A stretch of 64,000 bases of DNA from Flavobacterium piscis (GTDB lineage Bacteria > Bacteroidota > Bacteroidia > Flavobacteriales > Flavobacteriaceae), in NCBI RefSeq assembly GCF_001686925.1, contig NZ_LVEN01000008.1, positions 124,001 through 188,000 on the forward strand, given 5' to 3'. A model generated the notes under the pieces. It saw nothing but the letters and a program-made list of their open reading frames with translations. It did not search any database and was not told the DNA's origin. This document shows positions 52,146 through 61,272 of the stretch, in pieces (within the stretch, counting starts at the first letter, position 1; each line of letters starts with the position of its first letter). The position numbers and the translations under genes are program-made.

Positions 52146-54854
52146 ATGGAGTTAAAAAAAAGAATTTTAGTAATTTTTTCCATAATGGGATTTTGTGCGG
52201 TTTCTCATTCGCAAGTAGGAGTAGGAACCTTATCTCCGGCAAATTCAGCACAACTGGATATAACTTCAGCAAATAAAGGAATGCTTATACCAAGAATATC
52301 CCTGACAGGAACAACAAATCAAAATCCCGTTACAGGGTCTATAATAAACAGTTTGTTAGTTTACAATACAGCGACTGTAAATGATGTGAGCCCTGGTTTT
52401 TATTATTGGGAAATAGATAAGTGGGTCAGAATTATGGCGCAGAGTGATCCCGAAATATTAACTTCATTAAATTACGATGTAGTGAATAATCGGTTAATAT
52501 ATCTGGATGAAAAAGGAATTACTAATGTATTGCAACTTAAAGGACAGGTAGGTCCTGAGGGGCCTCAAGGGCCTATTGGATTGACGGGAGCAACAGGACC
52601 TCAGGGACCACAGGGAATTCCTGGTAGCGATGGAGCGGCAGGACCGCAGGGGCCAATTGGACTAACGGGTGAAGCAGGTCCTCAGGGAATTCCCGGAAAT
52701 GATGGAGTCACAGGACCTCAGGGGCCAATCGGATCGACTGGAGCAACTGGGCCTCAGGGACCAATTGGACTAACCGGCGCACTAGGTCCACAAGGTATCC
52801 CGGGGAACGACGGGGCAATTGGCCCTCAGGGTCCTCAGGGAATTCCAGGAAATGATGGCGCCACAGGACCTCAGGGGTCAATCGGATTGACCGGTGCAAT
52901 AGGTCCACAAGGTATCCCGGGGAACGACGGTGCAATTGGCCCTCAGGGTCCACAAGGACTTCCAGGAAATGATGGCGCAATAGGACCAGCAGGGCCACAA
53001 GGACCGATAGGCTTAACGGGACCAGCAGGTCCACAGGGAATTCCAGGAAATGATGGAGCCACAGGACCTCAGGGGCCAATCGGATTGACCGGCGCAATAG
53101 GTCCACAAGGTATCCCGGGGAACGACGGGGCAACTGGCCCTCAGGGTCCTCAGGGAATTCCAGGAAATGATGGCGCAATAGGACCAGCAGGTCCACAAGG
53201 ACCGATAGGCTTAGCGGGACCAGCAGGTCCTCAGGGAATTCCAGGAAATGATGGAGCCGCAGGCCCAATAGGACCACAAGGGGGTATCGGTTTAATTATT
53301 AATGGTACAAATACAACTGTAGCAGGTTCTGGAACTCAGGTCGATCCTTATCAAATCAATACACCGTTTCCGGCGACAACTGTATCTAATACCTCTTTGA
53401 ATAATACTTTAGGTACCACTGTAAATGGTGTGGTAAGTTCAGGCGTCCCGATTATTAATACAAATGAAACTAGTTTAACTGGAGCAAGTCTTACGACCAC
53501 TGTAAATGGAGTAGCTAGTACAGCTTTGGATTTGACTCCGGCCATTACAAGTGCAACAAGTGTTTCTAATGCATCAACGGCAAATACTTCAACTGTAACG
53601 GTAAATGGCGTTGTAAGTTCAGGCGCCCCAATTGTAAATACCAACGAAACTTCTATCATAGGAACTAATTTGATAACTAGCGTAAATAATGTGGCCAGCA
53701 CTCCTTTAGATTTGACACCATTACTTCGTTTCGGAACTACAAATTATTTAGAAACTATAAATGGAAATCTTTTATCAATTGTAAATGGAGTTCCATCAAT
53801 ACCAACTTCAGTATTAATTAGCGCCATCAACGGTCTTAATTCGACAGACGGAAAGGTAGGTTTAGGAGGTACGCTTAACACTTCAACGGTAATAAGTACT
53901 TCTGCGATTAATACATTGGCTATTGCAGGATTGCAAACTGGTGGAATTTCAGATAATATTCTGGTTGTAAATTCAAGTGGAGTTTTACGAACAATATCGC
54001 CAACTTCTATAGGAGCGATTACCTCAGTTTCAAATAACTCTCAGGATAATAATTTAAGTACCACTGTAAATGGTGTTACGGGTGCCGATGTAAACATTAT
54101 CAACTCAAATAGTTTAGATTTAGTAAACGGATCACAATTGGTTTCGAATGTGAACGGCGTTCCCTCACAGCCTGTGCCTGTTTTGATAAAGGCCGTTAAT
54201 GGACTTACTTCTGATCCATTTCAAGGTGGAGTAGTAGAATTAGGAGGCCCTTTGGATCATCAGACAGAAATAATGACAAATGGTCAGCCATTTATGATTT
54301 CAGGACTTCCTCCTGGTTTACCAACAGATAATATAATAGTTACCGATCCGGGCGGGATGTTAAGAACAGTGCCACGTACTACAGCCTTTTCGGCTAAAAC
54401 TCCAATTACAATAGGAGCAACAGTTGCAGCGCCAAATAAAGCTACAACACGCGAAGATGATTTTATACGTTATCGTGAACTTGGTAATAATGAAGTTGAA
54501 GTAGATTTTTTATATTCGGCAATAGACCCTAGTGGAGCAAATACTGGGAGCGGTAATTATTTGTTTACATTGCCTGCTGGCCTTACATTTGATTCAAATG
54601 AAAATCCTATTTATGGCGGTCCTGTACAGTATGATCAAACGTATCCTGAAGTGAGATATTTCCTGCGTACCGGTAAGCTTATTAGTGGTAGTGTTGATGG
54701 TTATGGTGTCGCCGAAGGACATATCGTACCTTATAGCCCAACTCAGTTCCGAATATTAATCACTGAGGCTACAGGAGCTATCGGTGATGGTTATTTATCA
54801 TTAAATAACCCTTATATAACCATTGGGGGAAGATTTGTATTTGTAAGACAATAA
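52146..54854 (+). CDS. Collagen-like (Gly-X-Y) repeat surface protein
   Basis: 902-aa exported protein with a signal peptide (about 1-22, ending SHSQ). The globular head [21 protein letters not shown] is common in Bacteroidetes tail-fibre-like proteins. Residues 133-384 are 84 uninterrupted Gly-X-Y triplets ([18 protein letters not shown]). They are followed by about 300 residues of repeated [17 protein letters not shown] units and a compact C-terminal beta domain. The Gly-X-Y tract should form a trimeric collagen-like stalk; no human-type hydroxylation is implied. The C terminus does not show a clear type IX sorting motif. It starts 41 bp before the next gene, a type IX cargo, and is probably co-transcribed with it. 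Function is likely adhesive or structural. Confidence 0.88.
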   Translation: MELKKRILVIFSIMGFCAVSHSQVGVGTLSPANSAQLDITSANKGMLIPRISLTGTTNQNPVTGSIINSLLVYNTATVNDVSPGFYYWEIDKWVRIMAQSDPEILTSLNYDVVNNRLIYLDEKGITNVLQLKGQVGPEGPQGPIGLTGATGPQGPQGIPGSDGAAGPQGPIGLTGEAGPQGIPGNDGVTGPQGPIGSTGATGPQGPIGLTGALGPQGIPGNDGAIGPQGPQGIPGNDGATGPQGSIGLTGAIGPQGIPGNDGAIGPQGPQGLPGNDGAIGPAGPQGPIGLTGPAGPQGIPGNDGATGPQGPIGLTGAIGPQGIPGNDGATGPQGPQGIPGNDGAIGPAGPQGPIGLAGPAGPQGIPGNDGAAGPIGPQGGIGLIINGTNTTVAGSGTQVDPYQINTPFPATTVSNTSLNNTLGTTVNGVVSSGVPIINTNETSLTGASLTTTVNGVASTALDLTPAITSATSVSNASTANTSTVTVNGVVSSGAPIVNTNETSIIGTNLITSVNNVASTPLDLTPLLRFGTTNYLETINGNLLSIVNGVPSIPTSVLISAINGLNSTDGKVGLGGTLNTSTVISTSAINTLAIAGLQTGGISDNILVVNSSGVLRTISPTSIGAITSVSNNSQDNNLSTTVNGVTGADVNIINSNSLDLVNGSQLVSNVNGVPSQPVPVLIKAVNGLTSDPFQGGVVELGGPLDHQTEIMTNGQPFMISGLPPGLPTDNIIVTDPGGMLRTVPRTTAFSAKTPITIGATVAAPNKATTREDDFIRYRELGNNEVEVDFLYSAIDPSGANTGSGNYLFTLPAGLTFDSNENPIYGGPVQYDQTYPEVRYFLRTGKLISGSVDGYGVAEGHIVPYSPTQFRILITEATGAIGDGYLSLNNPYITIGGRFVFVRQ
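52902..53297 (+). repeat. 198-bp higher-order repeat within the collagen-like tract
   Basis: Triplets 41-62 (52902-53099) and 63-84 (53100-53297) are two near-identical 22-triplet blocks. A shorter related 13-triplet unit precedes them (52785-52901). Long near-perfect DNA repeats make length change by recombination or slippage likely. Confidence 0.8.
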
Positions 54855-54894
54855 TTTATTCGTTAAAAGCGATTTTTAATCCAATACATAGATT

Positions 54895-56142
54895 ATGAAT
54901 AATAATACTCTAACTTATATTGCAAGTATTGCAGTTCTTTTTTCGATCTGCGGAGGTCATGCCCAGCTTGTGAATCAGGGAGCGCTAAAAGTAAATGAGG
55001 CAACACTGGTATCTGTATTTTTTGATTATAAAAATACGGCAGACGGAAATTTCGTCAATGATGGTGAAGTTCACATTTTTGAAAACTGGGCTAATGACGG
55101 TATTGTATCTTATAGTAATACTGCAGATGGAAAAACCTTTTTTACAGGTACAACCGAGCAAATTATCGAAGGCTTAAAACAGTCCGATTTTCAAAATATA
55201 ATATTTGATAATAGAACATCAGCTATGCCTTTTCATTTGGCTTCGACCATTTCGGTTGGTAAACTTGCAGACTTAAAAAACGGAATTGTTAACGCAGCCG
55301 ATTATGATGGGCTGGTCATTTTTAATGAAGGCGCTTTTCATAGCAATGTGGGAAGTAAAAGTTTTATAGACGGAAAAACGGAAAATAATATCGATGAACC
55401 TTTTGAATTTCCAGTGGGTGATGCATTTCATTACAGACCGGCATTCTATTCGTCCAATTCTTCTGAACGGACCATTTATACTTCTGAGTATTTATATAAA
55501 AACGCTACTTTACTTTATCCGCCTACCAATAAGGAGGAAAGTATCATAAGTATTAACGATGCAGAATATTGGGAGATCACACAAGATCAGGGAACGGAAA
55601 AGATAGTTTTGAGCCTTACCTTAAGTACTACTACGACTCCGGCCATTTTTTTTGATGAAGATCCGCAAACCCAGCTGGCAATAGTTCGCTGGGAAGCAAC
55701 AGCTTCTAAATGGGTTAATGATGGAGGTGTGGCCAGTGGTCCAATTTCAGGCGAGGAATATACCCAATTAGTTACCTCACAGGTTGGAGGCTATGGAATT
55801 TTTACAATAGGTCTTATTAAAAAAGCTAATCCTGATAATGAACTCATAATTTTTAATGCAATTTCACCCAACGGTGATGATTTTAACGACAGCTTTCGAA
55901 TCAAAGGAATAGATAAATATCCGGACAATACAGTCGAAATATACAACAGATGGGGAGTGAAAGTGTACGAGGCAAAATCCTATAACGAAAGTACTGTTAT
56001 GTTTAAGGGATATTCAGACGGAAGAACTACAGTAAGTCGCAACGAAAAGCTGCCAGATGGAACTTATTTCTATATTTTAAATTATAATAATGGGGCGAGC
56101 TATGTTAAGAAAATTGGCTTTTTGTATGTAGATAACCAGTAG
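54895..56142 (+). CDS. Type IX secretion cargo with gliding-motility C-terminal (type B) domain
   Basis: 415-aa exported protein with a signal peptide (about 1-24, ending GGHAQ). The middle is beta-rich with no named domain (FVNDGEVHIFENWANDG resembles repeats in Flavobacterium surface proteins). The last 90 residues form the gliding motility-associated type B sorting domain: NAISPNGDDFNDSFRIKGID, VEIYNRWGVKVYEAKSY and LPDGTYFYILNY are its hallmarks. It should cross the outer membrane through the type IX system. Type B cargo usually needs an adjacent SprF-like partner; none is found here, though an OmpA remnant lies upstream. Confidence 0.92.
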   Translation: MNNNTLTYIASIAVLFSICGGHAQLVNQGALKVNEATLVSVFFDYKNTADGNFVNDGEVHIFENWANDGIVSYSNTADGKTFFTGTTEQIIEGLKQSDFQNIIFDNRTSAMPFHLASTISVGKLADLKNGIVNAADYDGLVIFNEGAFHSNVGSKSFIDGKTENNIDEPFEFPVGDAFHYRPAFYSSNSSERTIYTSEYLYKNATLLYPPTNKEESIISINDAEYWEITQDQGTEKIVLSLTLSTTTTPAIFFDEDPQTQLAIVRWEATASKWVNDGGVASGPISGEEYTQLVTSQVGGYGIFTIGLIKKANPDNELIIFNAISPNGDDFNDSFRIKGIDKYPDNTVEIYNRWGVKVYEAKSYNESTVMFKGYSDGRTTVSRNEKLPDGTYFYILNYNNGASYVKKIGFLYVDNQ

Positions 56143-56170
56143 CTATGTCGCGAGCCAATCAAACTTCCCG

Positions 56171-56287
56171 CAAGTATTCTTTGTGGCTGATGACCATGAA
56201 GATGACAAGGCCTTCATTTAAAAGGCGATAATTGAGATTGATTCATCTGTTATTTTAAAAGAGGCACGGGAAGGCAGTGGAGCTTGG
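56171..56287 (+). pseudogene. Remnant of a response-regulator receiver domain
   Basis: The frame reads QVFFVADDHEDDKAFI, a TAA stop, then KAIIEIDSSVILKEAREG, matching the first 40 residues of a receiver domain (acidic ADDHEDD pocket). The phosphoacceptor segment and the rest are gone. It is the third receiver-type sequence in the window. Confidence 0.65.
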
Positions 56288-56446
56288 CGCCACTTTTCAA
56301 GTCAAATAGGAAATGGAAATTCATTTTTACAGAATTCACAGATTCGTGCAATTTTAATGTTTGTACTCATAGAAGTGTGACTTTAAGTGTCCCACTGTGA
56401 CTATGTGTGTCTAGGCGTGCCATGATTTGGACAAAAAAAAAAATTT

Positions 56447-56520
56447 TTTGTACCTCGCGTTTTCCGAGGTACAAATAAGGTACAAATAAGGTACAAATAA
56501 GGTACAAATAAGGTACAAAT
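56447..56520. repeat. 11-bp tandem repeat array abutting a perfect hairpin
   Basis: GGTACAAATAA is repeated four times from 56468, plus a partial fifth copy to 56520. The first copy's GGTACAAA is also the right arm of a perfect 11-bp hairpin, TTTGTACCTCG (56447-56457) with CGAGGTACAAA (56465-56475). A run of 11 A and 6 T precedes it. The spacer 56143-56636 otherwise holds only the receiver remnant and the mnmE terminator. Confidence 0.85.
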
Positions 56521-56559
56521 TTATTCAAAACATCACATAATATCCAAAAGAAAAAGGAA

Positions 56560-56604
56560 TTAAAAAACTAGTTAAAATATAGATAATCAATATTTTAACT
56601 AGTT
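56560..56604 (-). terminator. Terminator of mnmE
   Basis: A perfect 15-bp stem, AACTAGTTAAAATAT (56566-56580) with its complement at 56590-56604, 9-nt loop. On the minus strand it is followed by TTTTTT. It lies 33 bp after the mnmE stop. Confidence 0.85.
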
Positions 56605-56636
56605 AACTTGTTGTTGTTTTGCGTTATTTTGTCCTG

Positions 56637-58037
56637 CTATTTTCCGATACAGAAATTAGCAAATATATTCCCCAATAGTTCATCATTAGATACCTGACCT
56701 GTGATCAACCCAAATTGGTATAAAGCCTCACGAATATCTAGCGCAATCAGGTCACTTGAAAGATTGGTTTCAAGACCATATTTCACTTTTTGTATTTCAT
56801 CTAAAGCTTTTAGTAAAGAATCATAATGTCTTGTATTTGTAACAATTGTTTCGTTGTTGCGAAGTGCACCTGTATTTACAAAAGAAAGTAATTCATTCTT
56901 TAAATCATCAACACCAATTTTCTCTTTAGCTGAAATTAACAGCAGTTTTGCATTTAAATTTTCCAGCTTAGTTGTGATGTTTGACACTTCATCCGCAGAT
57001 AATATATCTTTTTTATTTACGACAATTAATAAAGGTTTTAGCGGATATTTATTCTTGATTTGTTCAATTTCATAAACAAATTCAGAACTTGAAACCTGAA
57101 ATTTTAAACCATCGAATAAATAAATCACAACTTGTGCCTGTTCAATTTTTTCAAAAGTTTTCTTTATTCCTATGCTTTCAACAATATCTTTAGTTTCACG
57201 TATTCCGGCCGTATCTATAAATCTAAAACCAATGCCGCCAATAACCAATTCATCTTCGATAGTATCACGGGTTGTTCCGGCAATGTCAGAAACTATAGCA
57301 CGTTCTTCATTTAATAAAGCATTTAGTAAAGTCGATTTCCCCACATTTGGCTCACCAACAATGGCAACAGGAATTCCATTTTTAATTACGTTTCCAACCG
57401 CAAATGAATCAATTAAACGTTTTAAGACAAATTCAATTCGGTTTAATAATTCATGAAACTGCGTTCTGTCGGCAAATTCTACGTCTTCTTCTGCAAAATC
57501 CAATTCTAATTCGATCAAAGAAGCAAAGTTTAAAAGTTCCTCACGCAATTTAGCAATTTCATTACTAAAACCACCGCGCATTTGCTGCATGGCAATTTGG
57601 TGAGAAGCTTCATTATCTGACGAAATCAAGTCAGCAACTGCTTCTGCCTGCGATAAATCAAGTTTTCCGTTCAGGAAAGCCCTTAAAGTAAATTCACCTG
57701 CATCAGCCATACGACAGCCTTTTCGTAATAATAACTGAATAATTTGCTGTTGGATATAAGTAGACCCGTGGCAGGAAATTTCGATTGTATTTTCGCCCGT
57801 ATAAGAGTTTGGTCCTTTAAAAACAGAAACCAATACTTCGTCAAGTATTTTTGAATCATCAACAATATGACCCAAGTGCAAAGTATGTGTTTTTTGTTTG
57901 GTTAAATCTTTGTTTTTGATGGATTTAAAAACCGAATTTCCGATGGCAATCGCCTCAGAACCCGAAATTCGAATTATAGCAATAGCCCCGGCTCCGGACG
58001 GAGTTGCTAATGCAACTATAGAATCTTGATTTATCAT
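56637..58037 (-). CDS. mnmE: tRNA modification GTPase MnmE
   Basis: With MnmG, installs the carboxymethylaminomethyl group on wobble U34 of tRNAs. Complete at 466 aa. The N-terminal formyl-THF-binding domain (IVALATPSGAGAIAIIRISG) precedes a helical domain interrupted by the G domain. G-domain motifs: GEPNVGKSTLLNALL (about 227-241), DIAGTTRDTIEDE, DTAGIRE and VNKKD. The C terminus FANFCIGK carries the essential Cys of the C-[ILV]-G-K motif. A single-copy core gene with a perfect terminator after it. No operon partner; the universal stress gene is divergent. Confidence 0.98.
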   Translation of the reverse strand: MINQDSIVALATPSGAGAIAIIRISGSEAIAIGNSVFKSIKNKDLTKQKTHTLHLGHIVDDSKILDEVLVSVFKGPNSYTGENTIEISCHGSTYIQQQIIQLLLRKGCRMADAGEFTLRAFLNGKLDLSQAEAVADLISSDNEASHQIAMQQMRGGFSNEIAKLREELLNFASLIELELDFAEEDVEFADRTQFHELLNRIEFVLKRLIDSFAVGNVIKNGIPVAIVGEPNVGKSTLLNALLNEERAIVSDIAGTTRDTIEDELVIGGIGFRFIDTAGIRETKDIVESIGIKKTFEKIEQAQVVIYLFDGLKFQVSSSEFVYEIEQIKNKYPLKPLLIVVNKKDILSADEVSNITTKLENLNAKLLLISAKEKIGVDDLKNELLSFVNTGALRNNETIVTNTRHYDSLLKALDEIQKVKYGLETNLSSDLIALDIREALYQFGLITGQVSNDELLGNIFANFCIGK

Positions 58038-58186
58038 GCCGCAAAGGTATAAAAAAAGCGATAAAGTTGAGCCTTTAAGACCTTAGCTAAAGCATGTTCT
58101 TTTCATCAATTAAAATATATTTTATCAATAAATTATTAAATGTTAAAATACTGATAATTGTCAGAGTATTTTTATTATAGAATGAC

Positions 58187-58194
58187 TAAATTTG
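58187..58194 (+). promoter_or_regulatory. -7 element TAAATTTG before the universal stress gene
   Basis: Matches TAnnTTTG, 28 bp ahead of the ATG. The -33 region has only a loosely spaced TTG (58158-58160). Confidence 0.45.
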
Positions 58195-58222
58195 AGAGAA
58201 CAACTTCTAAATCACAATCAAA

Positions 58223-59056
58223 ATGAAAAAAATATTATTCCCCACAGATTTTTCCGAATGTGCAACAAATGCATTTGTGCATGCTTTAGAATTTGCAAAA
58301 GTGGTCAATGCTGAACTTATTTTGTTACATACTTTTGAAATTCCAGTATATGATAGCCAGTTTTTCCCGGAAAACTATGCAGCGATTTACAGCTCAATAG
58401 AATTGGCAAAATTTGAAATGTTCAAAGACGAAATTCCAAAGTTAAGAACCATTGCAGAAGAACGAAATTTAAGCGATATTGTAATAAAACACCGCCTGAT
58501 GGATGGAGACTTGATTTATAATTTAAAAAATGCCGTTGAAGAAGATAAGGTAGATTTTGTGATTATGGGATCATCAGGAGAAACAGACTGGACTAAATTT
58601 TTTCTGGGATCCAATACAAGTTCTGTAATTTCAGAAATTCAGGTTCCTGTTTTATGCATTCCTGCTGATACAAAATTTAAAAAAATAAAAACAATTGGGT
58701 TTACAACCCGTTACCGCGAAAAAGATAAGGCTGAACTCAGAAAAGTATTGGATATTGCAAAAAAAACAAATGCAAAAGTAAAAAGTTTATATGTTAAAAC
58801 ATCGGGTTCTGATGTTTCTGATGTTACTATTAAAGAATGGGAAAGAGAATTTGCTAATGAAAATATTGAGTTTCTGGTCTTGCCAGGTGATGAAGTGAAA
58901 GAAACTATTCTTGATTTTATACTGTATAAAGATATAGATATTCTTACGACCATAACACACAAAAGATCATTTTTTGAAGGTCTTTTCGACTCTAGTTTCA
59001 CTAAAAAAATTGCCAAAGAAGTTTCTGTGCCGGTTTTAGTAATGCACGAAACCTAA
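58223..59056 (+). CDS. Universal stress protein, tandem UspA domains
   Basis: 277 aa with two UspA-type domains (about 1-145 and 150-277). The first starts KKILFPTDFSECATNAFVHALEFA and has the nucleotide-binding signature MGSSGETDWTKFFLGSNTSS (G-2x-G-9x-GS type). The second is degenerate at that motif but ends EVSVPVLVMHET like other Usp proteins. Such proteins bind ATP and help survival under stress; the specific role is unknown. Cytosolic. The gene has its own promoter element and is followed after 65 bp by a MutS-like gene with a separate -7 element. Confidence 0.9.
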   Translation: MKKILFPTDFSECATNAFVHALEFAKVVNAELILLHTFEIPVYDSQFFPENYAAIYSSIELAKFEMFKDEIPKLRTIAEERNLSDIVIKHRLMDGDLIYNLKNAVEEDKVDFVIMGSSGETDWTKFFLGSNTSSVISEIQVPVLCIPADTKFKKIKTIGFTTRYREKDKAELRKVLDIAKKTNAKVKSLYVKTSGSDVSDVTIKEWEREFANENIEFLVLPGDEVKETILDFILYKDIDILTTITHKRSFFEGLFDSSFTKKIAKEVSVPVLVMHET

Positions 59057-59093
59057 AATTTTGCTTTGATAGTAAATTTGTAAGTGTAAAACC

Positions 59094-59101
59094 TATATTT
59101 G
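59094..59101 (+). promoter_or_regulatory. -7 element TATATTTG before the MutS-like gene
   Basis: Matches TAnnTTTG, 20 bp ahead of the ATG. No well-spaced -33 TTG was found, so it is given moderate weight. Confidence 0.45.
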
Positions 59102-59121
59102 TATTTCATTAAATTCAAAAA

Positions 59122-60894
59122 ATGGAATCATATCAAAATAAAGTTGAGCGCTATACTGCAATTTTCAATAAAATCAATAAAAGATACAATAGTATAAGTA
59201 TCCTGCGTCTTTTAAGTGTTTTTCTTTGTTTATTTTTATTGTTCTATTACATAAAAACAAACGAAATCTTATACGCTGCTTTTGCTTTTCTATCTTTTGT
59301 TGGTTTTCTTTTTTTGATGAGAGTTCATTCAAAATTGTCTTTTAAAAGAGAGCTTACAAAAGCCATTTTAAAAATTAATAAAAATGAAATTACGTATCTA
59401 AAAAGAGAAAAAATCCCTTTTGAAAACGGAATCGAATTCAACGATTTTCATCATCCTTATGCTTACGATCTTGATGTTTTTGGAGAACATTCTTTATTTC
59501 AGAACATCAACAGAACCGCTACTTTCATCGGAAAAAAAACATTAGCCAATCAGTTATTAAACTTGTCTTCTAATGAAACTATTCTGGAAAATCAGGAAGC
59601 AATTAGTGAACTTAAAACTAAAATAGACTGGCGTCAGGATTTTTTGGCTCTGGCAATGATTAGTAATGATTCTAAAGATTCATATGAATCACTACTTTAT
59701 TGGAATTCATTTAAAAATAACACGCTACCTAAAGTTATAGTTGCATTATCAGTTATCCTTCCAGTCCTGTTTTTAGGTTTTTTAGCGGCCTATTTTATAA
59801 CTTCAAAAACGATTATTTTATCGTATCTTACCTATATCTTTATCGCAAACCTAATGGTTTTGGGAAGATCCTTTAAACGCATTCAATCCGAAATTGCTAA
59901 AGCAGATAACGTAGATAAAATCATCAAGCAATACAGTTTATTGGTTCAGAAAATTGAAACAGAAACTTTTCAGTCAAAAAGGTTAATTGACTTACAAAAA
60001 CAGTTAATTTTTAGAAATGTAACAGCAAGTACGCATTTAAAAGATCTTTCAGAATTGTTTTCAAGAATGGATACCATTAACAATTTAGTAACCGCGATTG
60101 TATTCAACGGAACATTTTTATTCAATCTGCATGTTTTAAAAGCGCTTTTAAAATGGAAAGACAATTATTCGACCGAACTCGAAAAATGGATTACAATTAT
60201 TGGCGAATTTGAAGCCCTGAACAGTTTGGCAAATCTGGCCTATAACAATCCTGATTTTGTTTTTCCCGAAATCAATTCAGAATATAAAATCGGATTTTCA
60301 GACCTAAGTCATCCGTTACTTAATCCTGCAACAAGAGTAGGGAACGACACGCATTTTTACCCGGAATCGTTCATGATTTTAACAGGCTCAAACATGTCGG
60401 GAAAAAGTACTTTTTTAAGAAGTTTAGGAATCAATATGGTTTTAGGTGGAATAGGGTCAGTGGTTTGTGCTTCAAAAGCTAACATTCATCCACTTCCAGT
60501 TTTAGTTTCAATGAGATTATCAGATTCTTTAGCCGATAGTGAATCGTATTTCTTTGCCGAAATTAAGCGTTTAAAACAAATTATGGATGCCTTAGAAGAA
60601 CGTCCGGCTTTTGTATTATTAGACGAAATTTTAAGAGGAACAAATTCAGATGATAAACGAAACGGAACAATAGAAGTAGTCAAAAAAATCATTGCTAAAA
60701 ATGCCATTGGTGCCATCGCCACGCACGATATCGAAGTTTGCTTGACAACCAACGAATATCCTGACATACTAACCAATCAATGTTTTGAAGTAGAGATTCA
60801 AAACAACGACCTTCATTTCGATTACAAACTCCGCAACGGAATCTGCAAAAATAGAAGCGCCACTTTCTTGATGCAGAAAATGGGAGTGATATAA
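59122..60894 (+). CDS. Membrane-anchored MutS-family ATPase
   Basis: 590-aa protein with the MutS core and ATPase domains but no mismatch-recognition domain. Two hydrophobic stretches (about residues 29-66, and again about 206-245) predict membrane anchoring, unlike housekeeping MutS. The C-terminal ATPase is intact: Walker A TGSNMSGKSTFLRS, the following RLSDSLADSESYFFAEIKRL, Walker B FVLLDEILRGTNSDD, and the trans-acting His in ATHDIEVC. Length and architecture match the short MutS-like proteins of Bacteroidetes; their role is not established. It should not be called the mismatch-repair MutS. Confidence 0.87.
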   Translation: MESYQNKVERYTAIFNKINKRYNSISILRLLSVFLCLFLLFYYIKTNEILYAAFAFLSFVGFLFLMRVHSKLSFKRELTKAILKINKNEITYLKREKIPFENGIEFNDFHHPYAYDLDVFGEHSLFQNINRTATFIGKKTLANQLLNLSSNETILENQEAISELKTKIDWRQDFLALAMISNDSKDSYESLLYWNSFKNNTLPKVIVALSVILPVLFLGFLAAYFITSKTIILSYLTYIFIANLMVLGRSFKRIQSEIAKADNVDKIIKQYSLLVQKIETETFQSKRLIDLQKQLIFRNVTASTHLKDLSELFSRMDTINNLVTAIVFNGTFLFNLHVLKALLKWKDNYSTELEKWITIIGEFEALNSLANLAYNNPDFVFPEINSEYKIGFSDLSHPLLNPATRVGNDTHFYPESFMILTGSNMSGKSTFLRSLGINMVLGGIGSVVCASKANIHPLPVLVSMRLSDSLADSESYFFAEIKRLKQIMDALEERPAFVLLDEILRGTNSDDKRNGTIEVVKKIIAKNAIGAIATHDIEVCLTTNEYPDILTNQCFEVEIQNNDLHFDYKLRNGICKNRSATFLMQKMGVI

Positions 60895-60897
60895 TTT

Positions 60898-60939
60898 TAG
60901 AGTTTAGATTGTAGAGTTTAGATTGTAGAGTTTAGATTG
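60898..60939 (+). repeat. Three tandem copies of a 14-bp unit (TAGAGTTTAGATTG)
   Basis: Perfect copies at 60898-60911, 60912-60925 and 60926-60939, starting 3 bp after the MutS-like stop codon. No function is evident. Confidence 0.9.
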
Positions 60940-60983
60940 TTTGGAATTTGCATTTTTTAAACTTTAGAATTTAAATTTGAATT

Positions 60984-61071
60984 AGGAGCTATTTCCTGCT
61001 ATCCGTTCTAATCTTTTGTGTCCGCCGCGACGGACACAAAAGGATTTCCGCTTCTATAAGGGCTAGGGTAT
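60984..61071. repeat. Palindromic intergenic repeat (GGAGCTATTTCC...CTAGGG type)
   Basis: The core CTTTTGTGTCCG (61013-61024) pairs perfectly with CGGACACAAAAG (61031-61042); flanks TATCCG and CGGAT-like segments pair loosely. The outer GGAGCTATTTCCTGCTATCCG wording recurs in many Bacteroidetes spacers (from memory). Confidence 0.7.
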
Positions 61072-61148
61072 TCGTTTCCAAGAAAAAATTAACCTTAAAA
61101 TTTGTCACTCTGAGAGAAGTCGAAGAGAGCATAGTTTTTAGAGCCAGT

Positions 61149-61252
61149 TTGTCATCCCGAGGAACGAGGGATCTCCGCAAGAAACTCCTCCTGCAAAATC
61201 GCCAATCTTTGTAGAGCTGCTTGTGGAGATCCCTCGTTCCTCGGGATGACAA
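61149..61252. repeat. 33-bp-arm palindromic element, second family member
   Basis: The left arm 61149-61181 (starting TTGTCATCCCGAGGAACG) pairs with 61220-61252 with one mismatch. The loop holds CCAATCTTTGTAGAGCT (61202-61218), nearly identical to 12046-12062 in the first member. A lone half-arm, TTGTCACTCTGAGAGAAG, lies just upstream (from 61102). The element ends 21 bp before the DsbA-like stop. Confidence 0.85.
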
Positions 61253-61272
61253 GATTATGTATAAATCTAAAA

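Noticed and set aside
52708..53277. 189-aa minus-strand reading frame across the collagen-like tract
   Set aside because: It is the complement of a Gly-X-Y repeat; the repeated Leu/His-rich product reflects the DNA repeat. The plus-strand protein has signal peptide, repeat and C-terminal domain.
56468..56520. Possible CRISPR array
   Set aside because: Units are only 11 bp and contiguous, with no spacers and no cas genes nearby; it is a simple tandem repeat.
59122..60894. Housekeeping mismatch-repair mutS
   Set aside because: Too short, lacks the mismatch-binding domain and has membrane segments; only the ATPase part matches.
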